Assembly (NCBI RefSeq): GCF_900496995.4
Contig: NC_044024.1
Span: forward strand, 15,750,698 to 15,814,697
Length of the DNA stretch: 64,000 bases
Direction of reading: 5' to 3'
Source: Aquila chrysaetos chrysaetos
Lineage: Eukaryota; Chordata; Aves; Accipitriformes; Accipitridae
Under the pieces are notes generated by a model, which made no database searches, had not been told where the DNA came from, and saw only the letters and a program-made list of their open reading frames with translations. Positions 36,260 through 49,489 of the stretch are shown here, one piece after another; positions within the stretch are counted from its first letter, which is position 1; every line of letters starts with the position of its first letter. Position numbers and translations under genes: made by a program.

Positions 36260-39200
36260 CTGTTCTTGACAACACTCTAAATTTCTGGTTTAAAAGGATC
36301 TTAACAACAGCAAGAGGTTCATTTTGAAGTCTGTGGCATCCCTCAGGGCTGGTGACTTAGGAAACATTCTGACTCAAGGATTTAAAAAAAAAAAAATATA
36401 AAAAAAAAAATAAATGGTGGCCAGCCAAAACTGGCTGAATTGAAAGAGATGGCTGCTCCAGCTAATATGCAATCGTAACTGTTTATGGCTGAGTGGCATA
36501 AGATGCTATGCAAGTTTGAACTTTATTACTTGAACTTGGGAGCCTAAATGAACATTCATGACGTAATTGTTTGTTTGTGTGTGTATATAGCAGCATTCAG
36601 AGATGCAGAGAAAGGTAGGTGGCTAGGAATGAGGCTGACACCATGGAATAAGTATAAAAGCATAGTTTGGATTTTTTTTTTTTCAGTTGTGTTGGGTAAA
36701 TTTATAGCCCAAATGCATTGCTGTACATATTAAAATGTGCCTTTTTTGTCCTGTGTTAAACTGTTTCAGACTTGTGGTTTTTTCTAGCATCTTGGTTCAT
36801 GGCAGGAGCCGGGCGCCTAGTCTAACTCCCTGCTGAAGTAGGAGCGTGGCGCAGGTACTTAGTCTGTGTCCTTTCTCTAATGGCGCAAGTTTTAATAGGA
36901 ATTGGGTGCTGCGAGGTGGGTTGGGGGAGCAACACAGGTCTCTTTCCCCTTTGGTGACCAGCTGGCTGCGTCGCAGTCTTGCCGTCTTTCCAAATCCAAG
37001 CCGGGGATGTTTCGCAGCCTTTGGAAGGGAATGGTAGTACCTGGTCTCTAGCTGGCGACTCTAACCTCGTTTTTCCTTAGCACGGAAACTGCATGAACTG
37101 GGAAAACTATAGCACCCCCTCTCTACCCTTGAATTCCTTCCTTGTGCTGGCTGTAGTTAGCAGTCAGCGTTTGCCTGGCAGCGAGGAGGAGATGGGGGTG
37201 TGAGGATACTTGCATTAATAGCAGGTCAAAGTTGTGGGCTGCTGCGTGCAGCTGACTTAAGAGGACCGGGTAACTCATTAGTGTAAACTGTGGGTACGGG
37301 CTGCTGCCGCCGCTTCATTTGAGCCAGACTGCAGATTAATGAGGGCCAGGCTTACAGGCAGTAACTACTTCTGATGTGGATAAAACTGCTTCGTTGCCTA
37401 ATTGGGTAGCACATCTGGCTTCCTGTGACTTCTCAACAACCGTAGTATCTTGGCAAAACAGTCTGATCTAGTGTGGAGGTGGACTAGAACCTGAAAGCAG
37501 AACCAAGCAAAACTTGGTGTCAGATGAAGCAAGCTAATAAACTTCTATGAAATGTAGTATCACGTAGCAACTTTTTTTAAGGTGAAGGTACAGTTGGGCC
37601 ACTTAGACATACCTCTATAATTGCTTAATTATGGCAGTTCTGAGTGACTTTAATGTGCAAAAAACCAAGTGTGAAATTGGCCCCCATTTTATGGGAAGCT
37701 GCATTTTAAAAGCCTCAATAAAGCTGCATCTGGAAAAGAAATAGGTACCTTTTGTATTTGCTACCCTTTCCGCACGTCTTCTGATGTGGGGGAGAAGACG
37801 ACTGGAGATTCCAGCACGTGGAAATTTGATGGGGAAGTGGTGGAGCAGAAGAGAAAAGTGATGGCATCGTTTCAGGAGCTGTAATACTGTTTCTATTGTC
37901 TAGTTGGCAAAATCTCCCCTTAGCCACATATGGGAATTAGTGTAGATCACTGCTGTGCAAATCGAGCTTGGCTTTGAATTAACTGCTAGTGAGCTGAGCC
38001 CCTATTGATAGTATTAGCAAATAAGAACTAGAGCTGACACCTCTTTGTCTTTGTTGTATTGGAAATCTATCGAGTTGCAGGGCTTGATTAAGGTCTTGGA
38101 TCTTATGGTGCACTACCTATTCCTGCTCTGCAAATTTCTAAAATACGGCATGCCTTGGGGATGCTGCTCAATACAATGCTAGTGCAGGACTCTGGGGACT
38201 CAAATTTGGATATTGCAGATGTAGTGAGGATGTTTCTTCCCCCAGTACTCTGCCATTGATAATATCGTAGTGCGAATGTATATAAATAACACATGATTTC
38301 CGCCCCCACCACTGGTGTTTGTGTTCTGAGATGTCATCTCAAATATTGGGAACTGCTTAATTTCACCCAGCTCCATTTTTTTGACAGAGCACCCTCCGCA
38401 TGCTCTTTCTGTCTACTTTGAAATGCTTGTGGTGTTTCAGAGCAGACGTTTCTGCTTTGAGCTGCTGTACAGCTAAAACTTCTAGTTCGTCTTTAGTCCC
38501 AAGCCAAGCAGAGTAAATATGACTCTTATTAACTCCATTATATGTAGCGAAGGGTAATGATAAAATACATTTGGGGAAAGGGAGGGGAGGGATGAAGAGA
38601 GACTCTCCTTGCCTGAATTTGACAGAGCCGACTGCGAGACTGCGTTCCCTAAATGCGAAATATAATCTGTTGCATCGCCCGAGGGGCTCAGCTAAGAAAA
38701 ATGGATGGTGCTGGTACTGGAGCTGTTAAAGCCTGCTCGCTGCTCTGGGGAGGCAGAGGATGGCTCCACTGGATGGGGTGACCCCTCCGCATGCCTAAAA
38801 CAGTGGCAGAGGTGTGAGAGCTTTTGCTCGAGGGAAGGTATCTGCCGGTGCTGATGTGGGGCAGATGCTGGCCGTGGGGCAGAGACAGGCAGGGTGCTGC
38901 CCACCAGCACTGACCCACGTCGCGCAGGTCGTTTCCCGTGGTTGGTACCGTTTGATTTGCGCTCGGGACCGTACGTCGTCTCGAGAACGCGGTTGCTACC
39001 AAAATGCACCGCATCCCTCTGAAATCAAACCAACCCGGGGGGGGCGATGGGATGAACGGGGCTGCCAGGCTGCTCTGTGCGGGCCAGAGCCTGCCTCTGC
39101 CAAAACCGAGCCCGGCAGTCTATTAGCAGGAGCCGGGGAGGCAGAGGAGCGATGCTCTCCCGCCGCTCCGTAGCCTATACGTTTCTAAATTCAGTTGAAA

Positions 39201-42200
39201 CACGAGAAATATTTGGTGCGAGCCCTTAGACTAGAGGGGGGGCTCCGGGAGAGGGGCTGCGTGGGGGAAGCCCCACGGTGGGTGTGGGGTTAGCTCCCCA
39301 CAAGCAGTCCCAAGGAAAACAGTGCTGCAGGATGGTTTCTTACCGTTTGTGTCAGTATCCTAATGCATCTGTGGGGAAGCAGTGCATTAATTTTTCTGTA
39401 ATAAAATTAATTAAAAATCCTAGTCCAAATGCATATTGAATCAATTAGCAGCGAACGGCTGCAGCTCTAACAGAGGAAGGTGAGAGTCTGCTTTGGGGAT
39501 CGTACTGGGGATACGGGCAGAGTCGAAACATCTCGCTTATCTGCTCCCTTTGAACGGCTGATTTTTATATAGTTTTATTCACTTCTAATAAACCCTGCAG
39601 GAACAGCAGTGAGGTGCGAGGGCTTCTGTTGGCTCTGGCTCAGGCGGTGGCAGGTGAATGGCTTTTTGCTTCCAGCCTCCAGCACAATTCTGGCAGCCGC
39701 CTCGAGTTTATGTTTTCCCTCTGCTCACTCGGGCTGTTGTTCCACGGGCAGAGAAACATCCTCCAAGTAAGCCCTCTTTTGCTGAGGGCTTTGGGAAGCA
39801 GGGCTTGGACCAGGAGAAGTGGCTGGGATGGAATCTCCCCACTGGCTTTACTGGGGCGAGAGCAGGACGCTGCATTTACGGCCACGCTGCCGTTTGCTTT
39901 CTGACAAGCCCCACACCCCCCTCTATGAATGTTAGCCCGAGCTCGCTCTCTAAAAGATAACGGGAGGAACTGTGACAAGTGACATACTTATTTCTTTCTG
40001 CTAGGGCTGCACCACATTTTAGTGCCATAAACTGAATTACAAAGCGCAGCTGCACTGCAAAACAAAGTGTGCTGGAGACCCCGTTACCAAACTGATTGCT
40101 CCCTAAACAGGTTTCAGCTTGCAGTGGAGAAGGGACGGAATAACCAGTGTGCCTGATGGGGGGCTTCGTGCCCTGCGAGGTGTCTTTATCCCCGTTTGGC
40201 AGGCTGGGCGCCGGTGGGAGCGCGGTGTGTGCCTGCCCCTGCCTGGGCAACACTTGGCGACCTGCGTTCAAAGCGCTCTGCAAACATCTCATCCTTCTGA
40301 CGGGTCTGATAATCACACGCTAAAGCGGGCTGTGGATGAGGGGTGGCTCCTCGCCTGTGCTAACGGTCTTGATTGGAGTTGCCTGCTGCTAAGACCTCTT
40401 CCCTGAGCACCCTCCTGCACCTGGATCCCTAAATTAGGCAGGATGAAGCAGCCACAGCCCTGCCTGAGCCGACAGCTATGTCTCCCAGGTGGCGAGTGCC
40501 TCCTTCTCTTCTTCCTGGACGTGACAGAGCCTCCCAGAAACGCTTATGAAGTAGCTAAATCAGGGTTAGTCTTTCTGTTAAGCCGGGGCAGAGATGGCAA
40601 GTGACCTCCCTGGGACTGGGGAGCCTGGGCGTTGCGTGGAGCAGCAAACCGCTGCTGCGGTGGGGTTAAGACCTTTGGAGGCTGGGATGTATAAAAGCAA
40701 ATTTTTATCTTGTTGATGTTGAGAGATGAAAATGCATTAACCACGGTAAGGAGATGCCTGTCCTGTAACTGTGTCCCCTGACACATCTGACTTCATGGCC
40801 CCGGCTGAATCCAGCAGCCAGGAAAATCACAGCTGGGAACCAAGCCTTGCTGTGGGACTGGGTGTTTTGATGGTGTTTGCAGCTGACTTTTGAGCCCCTG
40901 AAGTGGAGAGTACCGCTGCTCTGCCCCTGTACCTGCCAGCTCGTCTTGCTTCTGGCTGGGAGCTCCCTGCCAAGATGCCCAAGGTGCAGGAGCAGCCCCT
41001 CTGCACGGTGGCACACGCCTGGGCGTGCTGCTGTAGCCAAGCCTGTGGAGGGAGAGAGGCAGGTAGGATGCTACAAGTGATAACAGTTGCTTATTCTTCC
41101 CAGCCGCTCTCCTTGTAAAGCTCCCTCTGGTATTTCAAGTCAGAAAAATGCTCTTTGTAAAATATTAATCAAACACGGCCTGGCTTTGTTGTTGTAAGAA
41201 CTTATTACTTGTAAGTGTTTTTAACTGCTTCTTTGGAGCTTAAGATTTGCTTTATGTTAGTTTATAAAATTAATACATGTAGAAGGGCGAAGTGGTTTGA
41301 GGGATTGCTTGAGACAAATGCCTCTTGCCCGCTGCTAATTACTGTGTGATTGCTCTTTTACCGTGTGTTACCTGGGATGTACCAGCAATAATTCACGGTC
41401 TTGCAAAAGAGGCTCGAGAAGGGTGGAAGCAGGGGCAATTTGGTCTCCAGTTTTCTTAAAAAATATGTTGGTCAATTTTGTTCTCTTTAGCTTTAGAGCT
41501 CGGGCTGGGGATCTTCCCTGGGCTTGGCTTCTGCAGTTGTTAAAGGTATTGCTACCTGCAGCTCCTGGCAAAGGTTGCTCCCCAGTAGCAGGGAGAGCAA
41601 AAGGAAACATGCGCTGGGTCTTCTATTGCTTTATTTTGTTGCTTCGTATAGTAACTTAATTTTTGCAAGCTGCCGGGAGGGTTTTCAAACCAGGTTCAAA
41701 GATCAGGGTGTCAGTAAAAGTCTTGAAGAGAACCCTTTCTTCCAAGGGCTTGCCTGGAAGTGGAATAAAACCTGACCAAATAGGGTTATCTAATTAAAGA
41801 TCTCTCGCTCCTCACTGTTGCTCATGTTTCATTTGTTGGTGATTCCCCACCAGAGAGAGTTGTCTAGCAAAAAAATCAGCTAGACCAGAACCCTGAGGGC
41901 AACTTGCAGGAGGCCTTCGATGATTTTGAATGTAGGGGGACTTGGCCTTGTTTGTTTTCTGCTATTCCTCGTGCGTCTCTGCAGTACATCACTGTCCCCT
42001 CTTAGCCCTTTGCCTGGGGAGAAAGCGAAGGTGTCTCCTTTACAGGCTTAGCCCTTCAACTTTTCCATTAACGTGTGATTACTCATCTGTGGGGAGCACC
42101 AAGAAATACTCCTTCAGACCCAGAGAAGATCGCCCTTGACGCTCCTCATTTACTGGAAGGTGACATCTTAAAAAGCCAGCTCTCCCAACAGCGGTTCGGG

Positions 42201-42570
42201 CCGATCTTTCCAAGTGTGATGTGGAAAAAGCCCCTTGAGCCCCTTTTCTCTCTGTCCCGTCCCCCCCCCCCCCCCACCAACACGTACTTCCAGGTGCTGT
42301 TTTGCAGATCTCTCAGCTTTTAAAGACCCTTTTCTTCACCTGTTGCGTTTCCTCCTCTCCCATTCCCTGCCCCAGCTCTCCCCCTGCCCGGCAAAGCAGC
42401 CACGGTCAGCAGATCGGACCCAAGGGCTTATTTGAGGTGGTGTAACTTACTCCTAAATTCCGGGAGCAGACTGGCCTGTGTTTTCCCTCTAGCCAGATGC
42501 TTTAGGGAAGGTCTTCAGGCAGCGTGGGCTGTTGCTCCGTGCCACCTCCGAGCACCCACTGGTGCTGTTC
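36260..42570. other. Intergenic stretch downstream of HMGB3
   Basis: No coding gene is supported. The first 1.5 kb is AT-rich and carries further TGTATATA (36582-36589) and TGTACATA (36722-36729) motifs and AATAAA (37717), so it may belong to an extended HMGB3 3'UTR. The segment at 39360-39470 is AT-rich, with TAATTAA- and ATGCAT-type sites inside more GC-rich DNA. Open frames at 38.7-39.2 and 39.6-40.4 kb occur on both strands and show no known domain. Confidence 0.5.
39360..39470. other. AT-rich island, enhancer-like motif content
   Basis: The segment contains AAAATTAATTAAAAATCC, CCAAATGCATATTG and AATCAATTAG within about 70 bp. These are homeodomain, POU-like and TALE-like site types. The surroundings are GC-richer and no repeat structure is visible. 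Function is inferred from composition only. Confidence 0.3.
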
Positions 42571-42574
42571 CCCT

Positions 42575-42755
42575 GAGATTTTGCGCTCAAGGGCAGCGCC
42601 GGGGCGAGGGTGGAGGCTACGGCGACGCGAAAGCCGCCGCTGGCCGGGAGCGTGCCGGACCGGCCGGCGCACGTGGAGCCGGGCGCTCGTGATGGAGGTG
42701 GGAATTGGGAGCGGGAGGCGGCTGAGGGATGCGGGTCTCCGGGTCTTGAGCAGAC
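42575..42755. promoter_or_regulatory. Orphan CpG-rich patch
   Basis: A compact run of dense CpG (for example GGCTACGGCGACGCG and GGACCGGCCGGCGCAC) lies far from either gene. It could be an unannotated promoter or an enhancer CpG island. A second, less dense patch lies at 43150-43440. An ATG at 42691 opens a short + frame with no recognisable product. Confidence 0.4.
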
Positions 42756-45700
42756 GGTATCCAGCCCGCAGGGTCTCTCTCTGTGTCGGGGACCATATGG
42801 TGCTGTATTTCACAGCTGGCCCTGTGAGATAAGGTTCGGCAGCTAGCGTGGATGAAAGAGAACGGGTGGTCTCGAAAACGTTTGCCGTTGCTGGTGCTCA
42901 GGTCTCTCGTGGGGATGGTTATGGCCGGTGGAATACGTCAGGCTGCGCCGGGTTTCTGTCGCCTCCTTGTTGGGCTGGGCTGGGAACACCTTCTCGTGGC
43001 AGGGAGCAGGAATAGGCTGCTGTGGGCTGAGATAAGGTGTTAATTAACGTGAGGATGGGAAGGACCTTGGTATATATTCTCATCCCGCTAAACGTGAGTT
43101 TCCCACCCTTCGGAGGTGCTCTGGTTGGATCTTTTCCCCGTTTACCCCCTTCCAGGCCGTGCTCAGGCGCCGGCTCTCGCAGGAGGTGGCGAGGCTGTGC
43201 CGGAGCGCGTTGCAGAGCTGCCAGGCAACAGCCTCTCCCAAAGCAGAGCCGCAAATCTCCGCGAGCCGGAGCGGGATTGCCTCCGGCCCCGCAGCCCAAG
43301 GGAAGCGAGAGCTGCCTTCTCGCCACGGGCGCGCGGGGGCTCGGTCGCGGGGAGGGTCCCGGGGGGGAAGCCCACCCCAGAAAGGGCTCGGGGTGCCCGT
43401 GGCGGGAGAGGGGATCCTGCCGGAGGAGCCGCTGGTTTGCTGGAAGCCGTCTCTTAAATATGGATGTGATTATTTTTATTTATTTCTTTGCTTGCTCTGG
43501 AATCTTTGCATTTTTCCCTTAATCCTGGAGGAAAATCAGCGGTGCCCTGTGTGCATGTGACATGGCTGTGCACAAACTCCCTTTGTGACTTCTTTCACAG
43601 GGGAGAAACACATTCAGGAAAAAGCAGGGCCCTGACAACAGGAATCAAGTGTTTCTAAATATGGACATCCCTTTTTGGACTAAAAAGTCTTTTTTGTACC
43701 ATGCATATTTCCCCTGTTAATCATTTCCTTTTGTTCCTCACAAACTTTGGTCCTCCGATGTTATAGAAGGAATTATAGCCACTCTGTTTGTAAACTTTCC
43801 TTTACGATACGTGAACTGGCTTGTATGTTAGACGCATTTGCTGGGTTTTCTTTTGAATGCAGTTGGAAAGGCCAGCACTCCAGTTACTCACCCTCGGCTT
43901 CTTTTTTTTTTTTTTTTTTTTTAAAAACAGTCATATTTGGCCTCAGCTCCTCTCGAAATATTGGGGATTTTACAGGCCATTGAGCTTTGCCTGGTCCTAT
44001 TCACTGCTTTTGTGTTACACTAATTGGCTTGATAAAGAAGGGCCCGGGCTCTGTAAAGTGCTTCTCCTCCAAGGTGAAATGTGAGATGGAGGGGGGAAAT
44101 ATTCAGATGTTCACTAGCAGTTATGCTCGCTGGATAATCTGAATGCATCAGAAATGAGCTAGAGCTCAGACAAAGTAGGGGATTAGGAGTCTGAGATGGG
44201 TGAGTGGGGTGGACATCTGGAAGCCTGCTGTTTAGCTTGTCTGCTGGGGTGGGTTACGTCTTCTTTATATGGGTTATACGCGCCGAAAATGAACAGCGCA
44301 CTGGGATTGCGGTTGCTCTCTGTGGATATATTCTGAAATAACAATTTCTGTTGTTATTTACGGAGCACCCCGCCCTCCCGAGCAGAGCTCTGTGTGTTCA
44401 ACACGAGCTCAATCACCAGCGCAAGCAGCTCAGGAGAAGCTCGCCCTCTGAAGCTGGAGGGAGATGCTCGGGTGTTGCGGCACTGTTGGCACACGCCACC
44501 GCTGCCCGCTGCTTTGAGGTTTCGGGAAGAAACGTCGCATGCGGCCGTGGCCGGTGTTACGCAGGCGGCGGATGCTCGGGCCCTCCCTTGCACGGAGCTC
44601 GCTGCGTTTTTGGGCAGGTGCAGCTCTGCAGAGCTCGATAGGAAAGCGGACGCGTGGGAGAGGAGGAGAGAAACCAAGCTCAGGGCTTCTGAACCCTTCC
44701 CGTGCGCGGATCCCGGTTCTCCCAAAGTTGAGCCCGTCGTTACGGCACAGGGCAGCACCGTCCGTCCGGGGTCGGCTTCACCTGCCCCATCCCACTGTCC
44801 CCTGGCCAGCCCCTCGCCCTGTCCCCCTGCGGGCACGAGGACGTGGCTCGGGGCGCAGAGCCGTGGGTGGAATGGGGACAGATGCGTGGGGCGTTTTTCA
44901 TTTGATGATGAAACGAGAGTTGAAAACTGCTTTTGCCTTTTTGAAAACACAGTATTGGAGAAGGAATTCCAAATATGCCGTGAACAGAAATAGCTAAATA
45001 GTGGTTTGTTTTGCTTTTGTTTTTCCCTCAAAAGTCATTTCTTCACCAGCCTCTCGGCGTGTGCTCAGTTTCTCCTCCTCCATCTCCAGCGCTTTGCTTT
45101 GCTCATGTTTCCATCCCCTTCCCCGACAACCTGCCTTGGCAGCTTCAATTTTGGCTACAGCTGTAACGTGCCAAAACATGGCTGCGTGCAGCCGGAGCCT
45201 TGCAGTGCTCCCACCAAATACCCGCTGCTGCCCGAACAGCATCACATCTCCCCCGGGGTGGGAAACATTGCACTGAGCGAGCCGGCACCGAGAGGTTTGA
45301 GATAGGTGCCTTGTTCGGGTGGGCAGCGTAATTCCCACCCTGCCTCGTCTCCGTAAAATTAAAGCGAAACAGTTTAGCGGAAGGTAAAGAGGGGACCTCC
45401 AGGCACGACTGTGTCACCCTAAAGCAGATGCAAGAGCTCGATGGTGCTTTGGGTCATGCTTGGGATCATAAAAGCAAGGGGATTTTTAATTAAAAAAAAA
45501 AATCAATCCTCAGAAGAGAGGCAGGTACCAGGGCAGCGGGGACCCGGGCAGGGCATTAGCAAAGGGTGGTTGAAGGACACGTGCCCGCTGCTGCCGGACA
45601 CGGTGCGCCAGGGAATTAAAAGCGGGACTGAGGAGTGAGCCCGATGCAGCCGTGTGGCAGCATCCGCTGAAAGTGCTGACTTGGTGAAACGTGCCTGTGT

Positions 45701-47469
45701 CGTGTCAAAGATGTGCAAAATTTAGGGAGAGAAGGAAAGCACCAAGTTTCCATTTTTTGTATTTGTGTGGGATGTTCTTGCTAGCTACGCACTTGCTAAC
45801 CCGGACCGTGGGCCTCTCAGCCGTACCGATGGCTGACGGCTCCTGCTGTGCTACCTTGTTTTATCGTCTTTTTTTTGGCAAAACTGCCTTTTCTTTTTTT
45901 GAGGAGACCTGACAGGGGAGCAGAGCTGAGTCCCAGTGGGTACTGGCAGTGTTTTTACTTTTTGGGTGCCTTTGTGTCTCACTGGGGTTCAAACATGATG
46001 TCTTTACATTTTTGTCCATGTGAGCTTAGGGAGCCGCTGCTGAGAGGGATTTGTGAGTGCCAGGCGGTGAATGGACGCGCAGGTAAAGCAGCTCCTTCGC
46101 TCGGTGCCAGCGTACCGGAGAGCCTGCATCTTGGTCTAATTCGTTAGCAGCAAATTTTGGCTGGAAAGGAGGAGGTTTGGAGAAGTGGTACAACTCCCCT
46201 GGGGTCACCCGTGGGCCCCCTGGGATGCCCGACCTCTGGAAGCCAGATACAAAATCCTCCTTTTTCTCTTAGGATGGGAGGAGGAGTGCATTTCTCCCGA
46301 AAAGCAGGGCCAGAAAAGCATTTGTGTGCTGCAGGGGGACTTTAGGTTAGGAGACTTGTGTGATTTTATGCAGACTAAGCACAGTTAAGCATCACGGCTC
46401 CAGTTCTTGCTCCGTTTTAATGCCATTTTTCAGAAGCGCCGGCAGCACGATGCGTTGGAACTGCCCTGTGCCCGGGGCTGCCCCGGGGACTTGGGGGCTT
46501 CGGGAGACCCCAGGGCAGGGACAGGGAACGCTGCAGCTCCCTGCTACCCCTCTGGGCTGCCAAAGCCTTTGCTACGAGGTAGAGGGGTCCAGGTTTGGGG
46601 GAGACGGCCCCAAACATCGGGTCAGTCCTGACGGCTTCGGCAGGGGATGCTTCTGCAAACGGGAGCTGCTGGGAGTTCGCATTCCCCTTGGCCTCAGCCC
46701 TGAAGAAAGCCCAAAGCCTCAGTCAATAATAAGCTTATAAGACTGTAAATCTTGGTAATGAGAAAAACAGAAGACGGCATCTGCTCAACACGATGGTACT
46801 GTGTATGGTCTGGTAAACAGCTATTGAAACGAGTTGCCCGTTATTGCAGGGGTTACAGCCGAAAAGCCCAATTTCCCTGCAGGGTCGGCAGGTTTCGCTG
46901 CCCCCAGCCCTTCGGAGCGGCTGCTGGAATCCTGTTGAGGCTGAGCGCGGGGAGAGGTGACCCGTTGCCCGCGAGGGCCGGGTGCTTGCCCGCAGGCACG
47001 GCAGCCCCCGCCGCAAAACCAGAGGCGAGCTGCCATCATCCTGCGTGCACGGAGCCCGAGTCGGGCAATAAGACGGGACCGCCACAGCAGTCGTCTTCAC
47101 CTCCTCCTCCTGTGTCCCCTCCGACGCTTCCTTGCAGTGGGTGCACTCGGAGATGTACAGGCTTTGGAGGGTGCTCTGCAGCTAAACGAGGGTTGGGGTG
47201 AAAATGGGAAAATAGTTTCTTCTCTATCATGTCTTCAGAGATGCCGAAATGAGGTGAGCCGATGGGCGACAGGCGCCTGCGGATAACTGAGTTGTGCGGG
47301 GGGCAGCAAGAAGAGGAAGGTGCCGGGTCTTCATCTGGCATCCACTCGGACGAACCTAGTACCCATGGGGTGGGAGCTGGCAGCGGTCCCGGTCCCGTTG
47401 AAACTGCGTGAAGCCAGGTCTGCAAAACGGGGAGGAGGAGGAGGGGAGAGTTCAAGGGAAGGAATCTGC

Positions 47470-47665
47470 ATATGGTGTGTAATGCTTTTATGAATTGGGT
47501 CTTTAATAATTTACATTACCAGTTTAATACTTTGAATACAAATTATCTTGCCCATATGCTGTGCTGACAAACATAAAAATGGAGTAATCAAAGCTGTAAT
47601 AGCACTACAGCAAAAAGACATAAAATGCCACTAGAAGGCTTAGGATAAATTATTGCATGCACACA
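47470..47665. other. AT-rich island, candidate conserved non-coding element
   Basis: About 190 bp of AT-rich, high-complexity DNA sits between GC-rich segments. It includes TTTATGAATTGGG, TAATAATTTACATTACC, AATACAAATTATC and GGATAAATTATTGCATGC. It has no long open frame and no repeat signature. Sharp composition contrast with retained complexity is typical of conserved enhancers; conservation itself cannot be seen here. Confidence 0.3.
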
Positions 47666-49489
47666 CTAGCTCTATGGCTCCCTGGTGCCAAAGGATGCAT
47701 TGCAATTTCTTCCTCAGACTTTGCATTTGGGCTTGAGGACTGGTGCAGTACCAGGAGCGCCGTTGGAAATTCTGCGAGATGGGCAGCGTTTAACAAAGAG
47801 GAGGAAAGCAAAAAGGCTCAGACCTCTTTGATAAACACCACAATTTAAATTCTGCTCTGGCGTTGCATGGGCTTGCGAAGAAAATATAGCCCTCTTATTT
47901 GTAGGGAGCCCCCTTCTTCCTCCAGCGGGGTTATTTGCATGTATTATAAACTGCAGTGTTGGCTTGCCATCTTCAGGCAGCTGCCACACACTGCACAGCA
48001 TCCCTGTGCATCCCTGTCCATCCCTGTGCTGCTTGGAGGTGGCAGGTCCAGCCTCGGTGCCGCAAGGGATGCCCGAGGGAGGATGCTGGCCGCAGCCTGG
48101 CACCGGGTGACCCAGGCAACGGGCAGCGTCGGTCCAGGGAAAACACGAGTTTCACCTCATCCCTCCTCATACCTGTGCTTGCCCCCCTCTAACGCCCGAG
48201 CTCGGAGGGGCCGGAGGGGGTGGGAGAGGATGAGACAGCCCCAGGCCCTTGATGCTCCCTCCTCAACGCTCTCAGGCTGCAGTTTAGGTGCGAGGGTCCG
48301 GTATGGGTGGGCCTGGGAGCTCGCGGACGCCGCAGGTGACTTAGTGGTTTGCTTTTAGCAGCCCGGCATCTTTTGGGGCACGTGTGCGGGTATACGGGGC
48401 ATCCCGAAGGGCGTGGGGCTCTGCAGCAAAATGAGCAGGTTTGCAGAGCAGAGGCGCAAGTTGTGCTCACAGGGAAAAGCTGCTGTTTGTAGATGTCAGT
48501 AGACCTTGTATTGTAGCTCGTGGTGAAGTCTCTGCTTTCAAATACCAGTCTATTCATTGGTGCCGTATCGCAAAGGCATCCCCGCTACAAGCAATCTTTC
48601 ACAGAAAGAGCCATTTAAGGCTCACATTTGCATACACTGAATTTCTCAGCTATCAAGGTTACTCCATGCTGTAATCCATTCTGTGCTTCTAATATGATCA
48701 GTGAAAAATGAGGCCTCTTCCCAGATAAATCATCAGCAGTGGAGGGAACGGTGCTTTTCTGGAAGGCGTGAGGCTCCGGCAGTAGCAACGTCTTTCCCAA
48801 AAGGCAGAGGAATCTGGGCAGGCTCGTTCCGCGCTGCTGTGCTGCCTGAACTCACTGCCAGTCGCCCCGAGACCCAAACCCCTTGCCGTGAATGAGGTTT
48901 TTCCTGCCTTTGCTGCTCCCAGGATCTGCTGCCGGCTCTCTCCCTGGGATGCGGTGCCAGCGGCTAGGGCGTAGCGCACCCCAAAGCCTACGGTCACCCA
49001 TCTTCAGCTCATCCATTAATGCACGTATCTGCGCGCAAACGCATCTCTCTAACGTGCTGCGGGGAGAGGAGCAGGTGCCAGCGTTTGGGATCCCGTGTCC
49101 CAGCGAGGTGGAGCACCCAGGGCTGCAGGGAGAGCACCCTCCTCCTGCCCACCCTGCCTGTCCCTGTGCTCCACCTTGCTCTGCTCCTCCTGCACCCCTG
49201 AAGCCTGGTTTTGCCGGTGAAGAGGAGGTTTTGGAGAAGCCCCAGGTGCTGCAGCCCCGCTCCATCCCCTGGCCCTGGGGAGCAGCCACGTGGCAGAGCA
49301 ACCCCGTTATTGCAGCCAGGCACGCCACGACTCCAAAACCCTCGGTGCAAAGAGGTAGCCGGAGCCTCTTCTGCCAGGGGCGATGGGGGCTGCCTGGGTG
49401 GGCGAAGGGACCTGCGTGAGCCGGGATGGGGAGGCGCAGGTGGGCATCCAGCCCCCACTGGAAGAACTTTTGCTATTGCCAGATCTTGT

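Noticed and set aside
44354-45031. A 225-codon minus-strand frame and an overlapping 199-codon plus-strand frame
   Set aside because: Both strands are open over the same GC-rich segment, a sign of composition rather than coding. Neither shows a domain.
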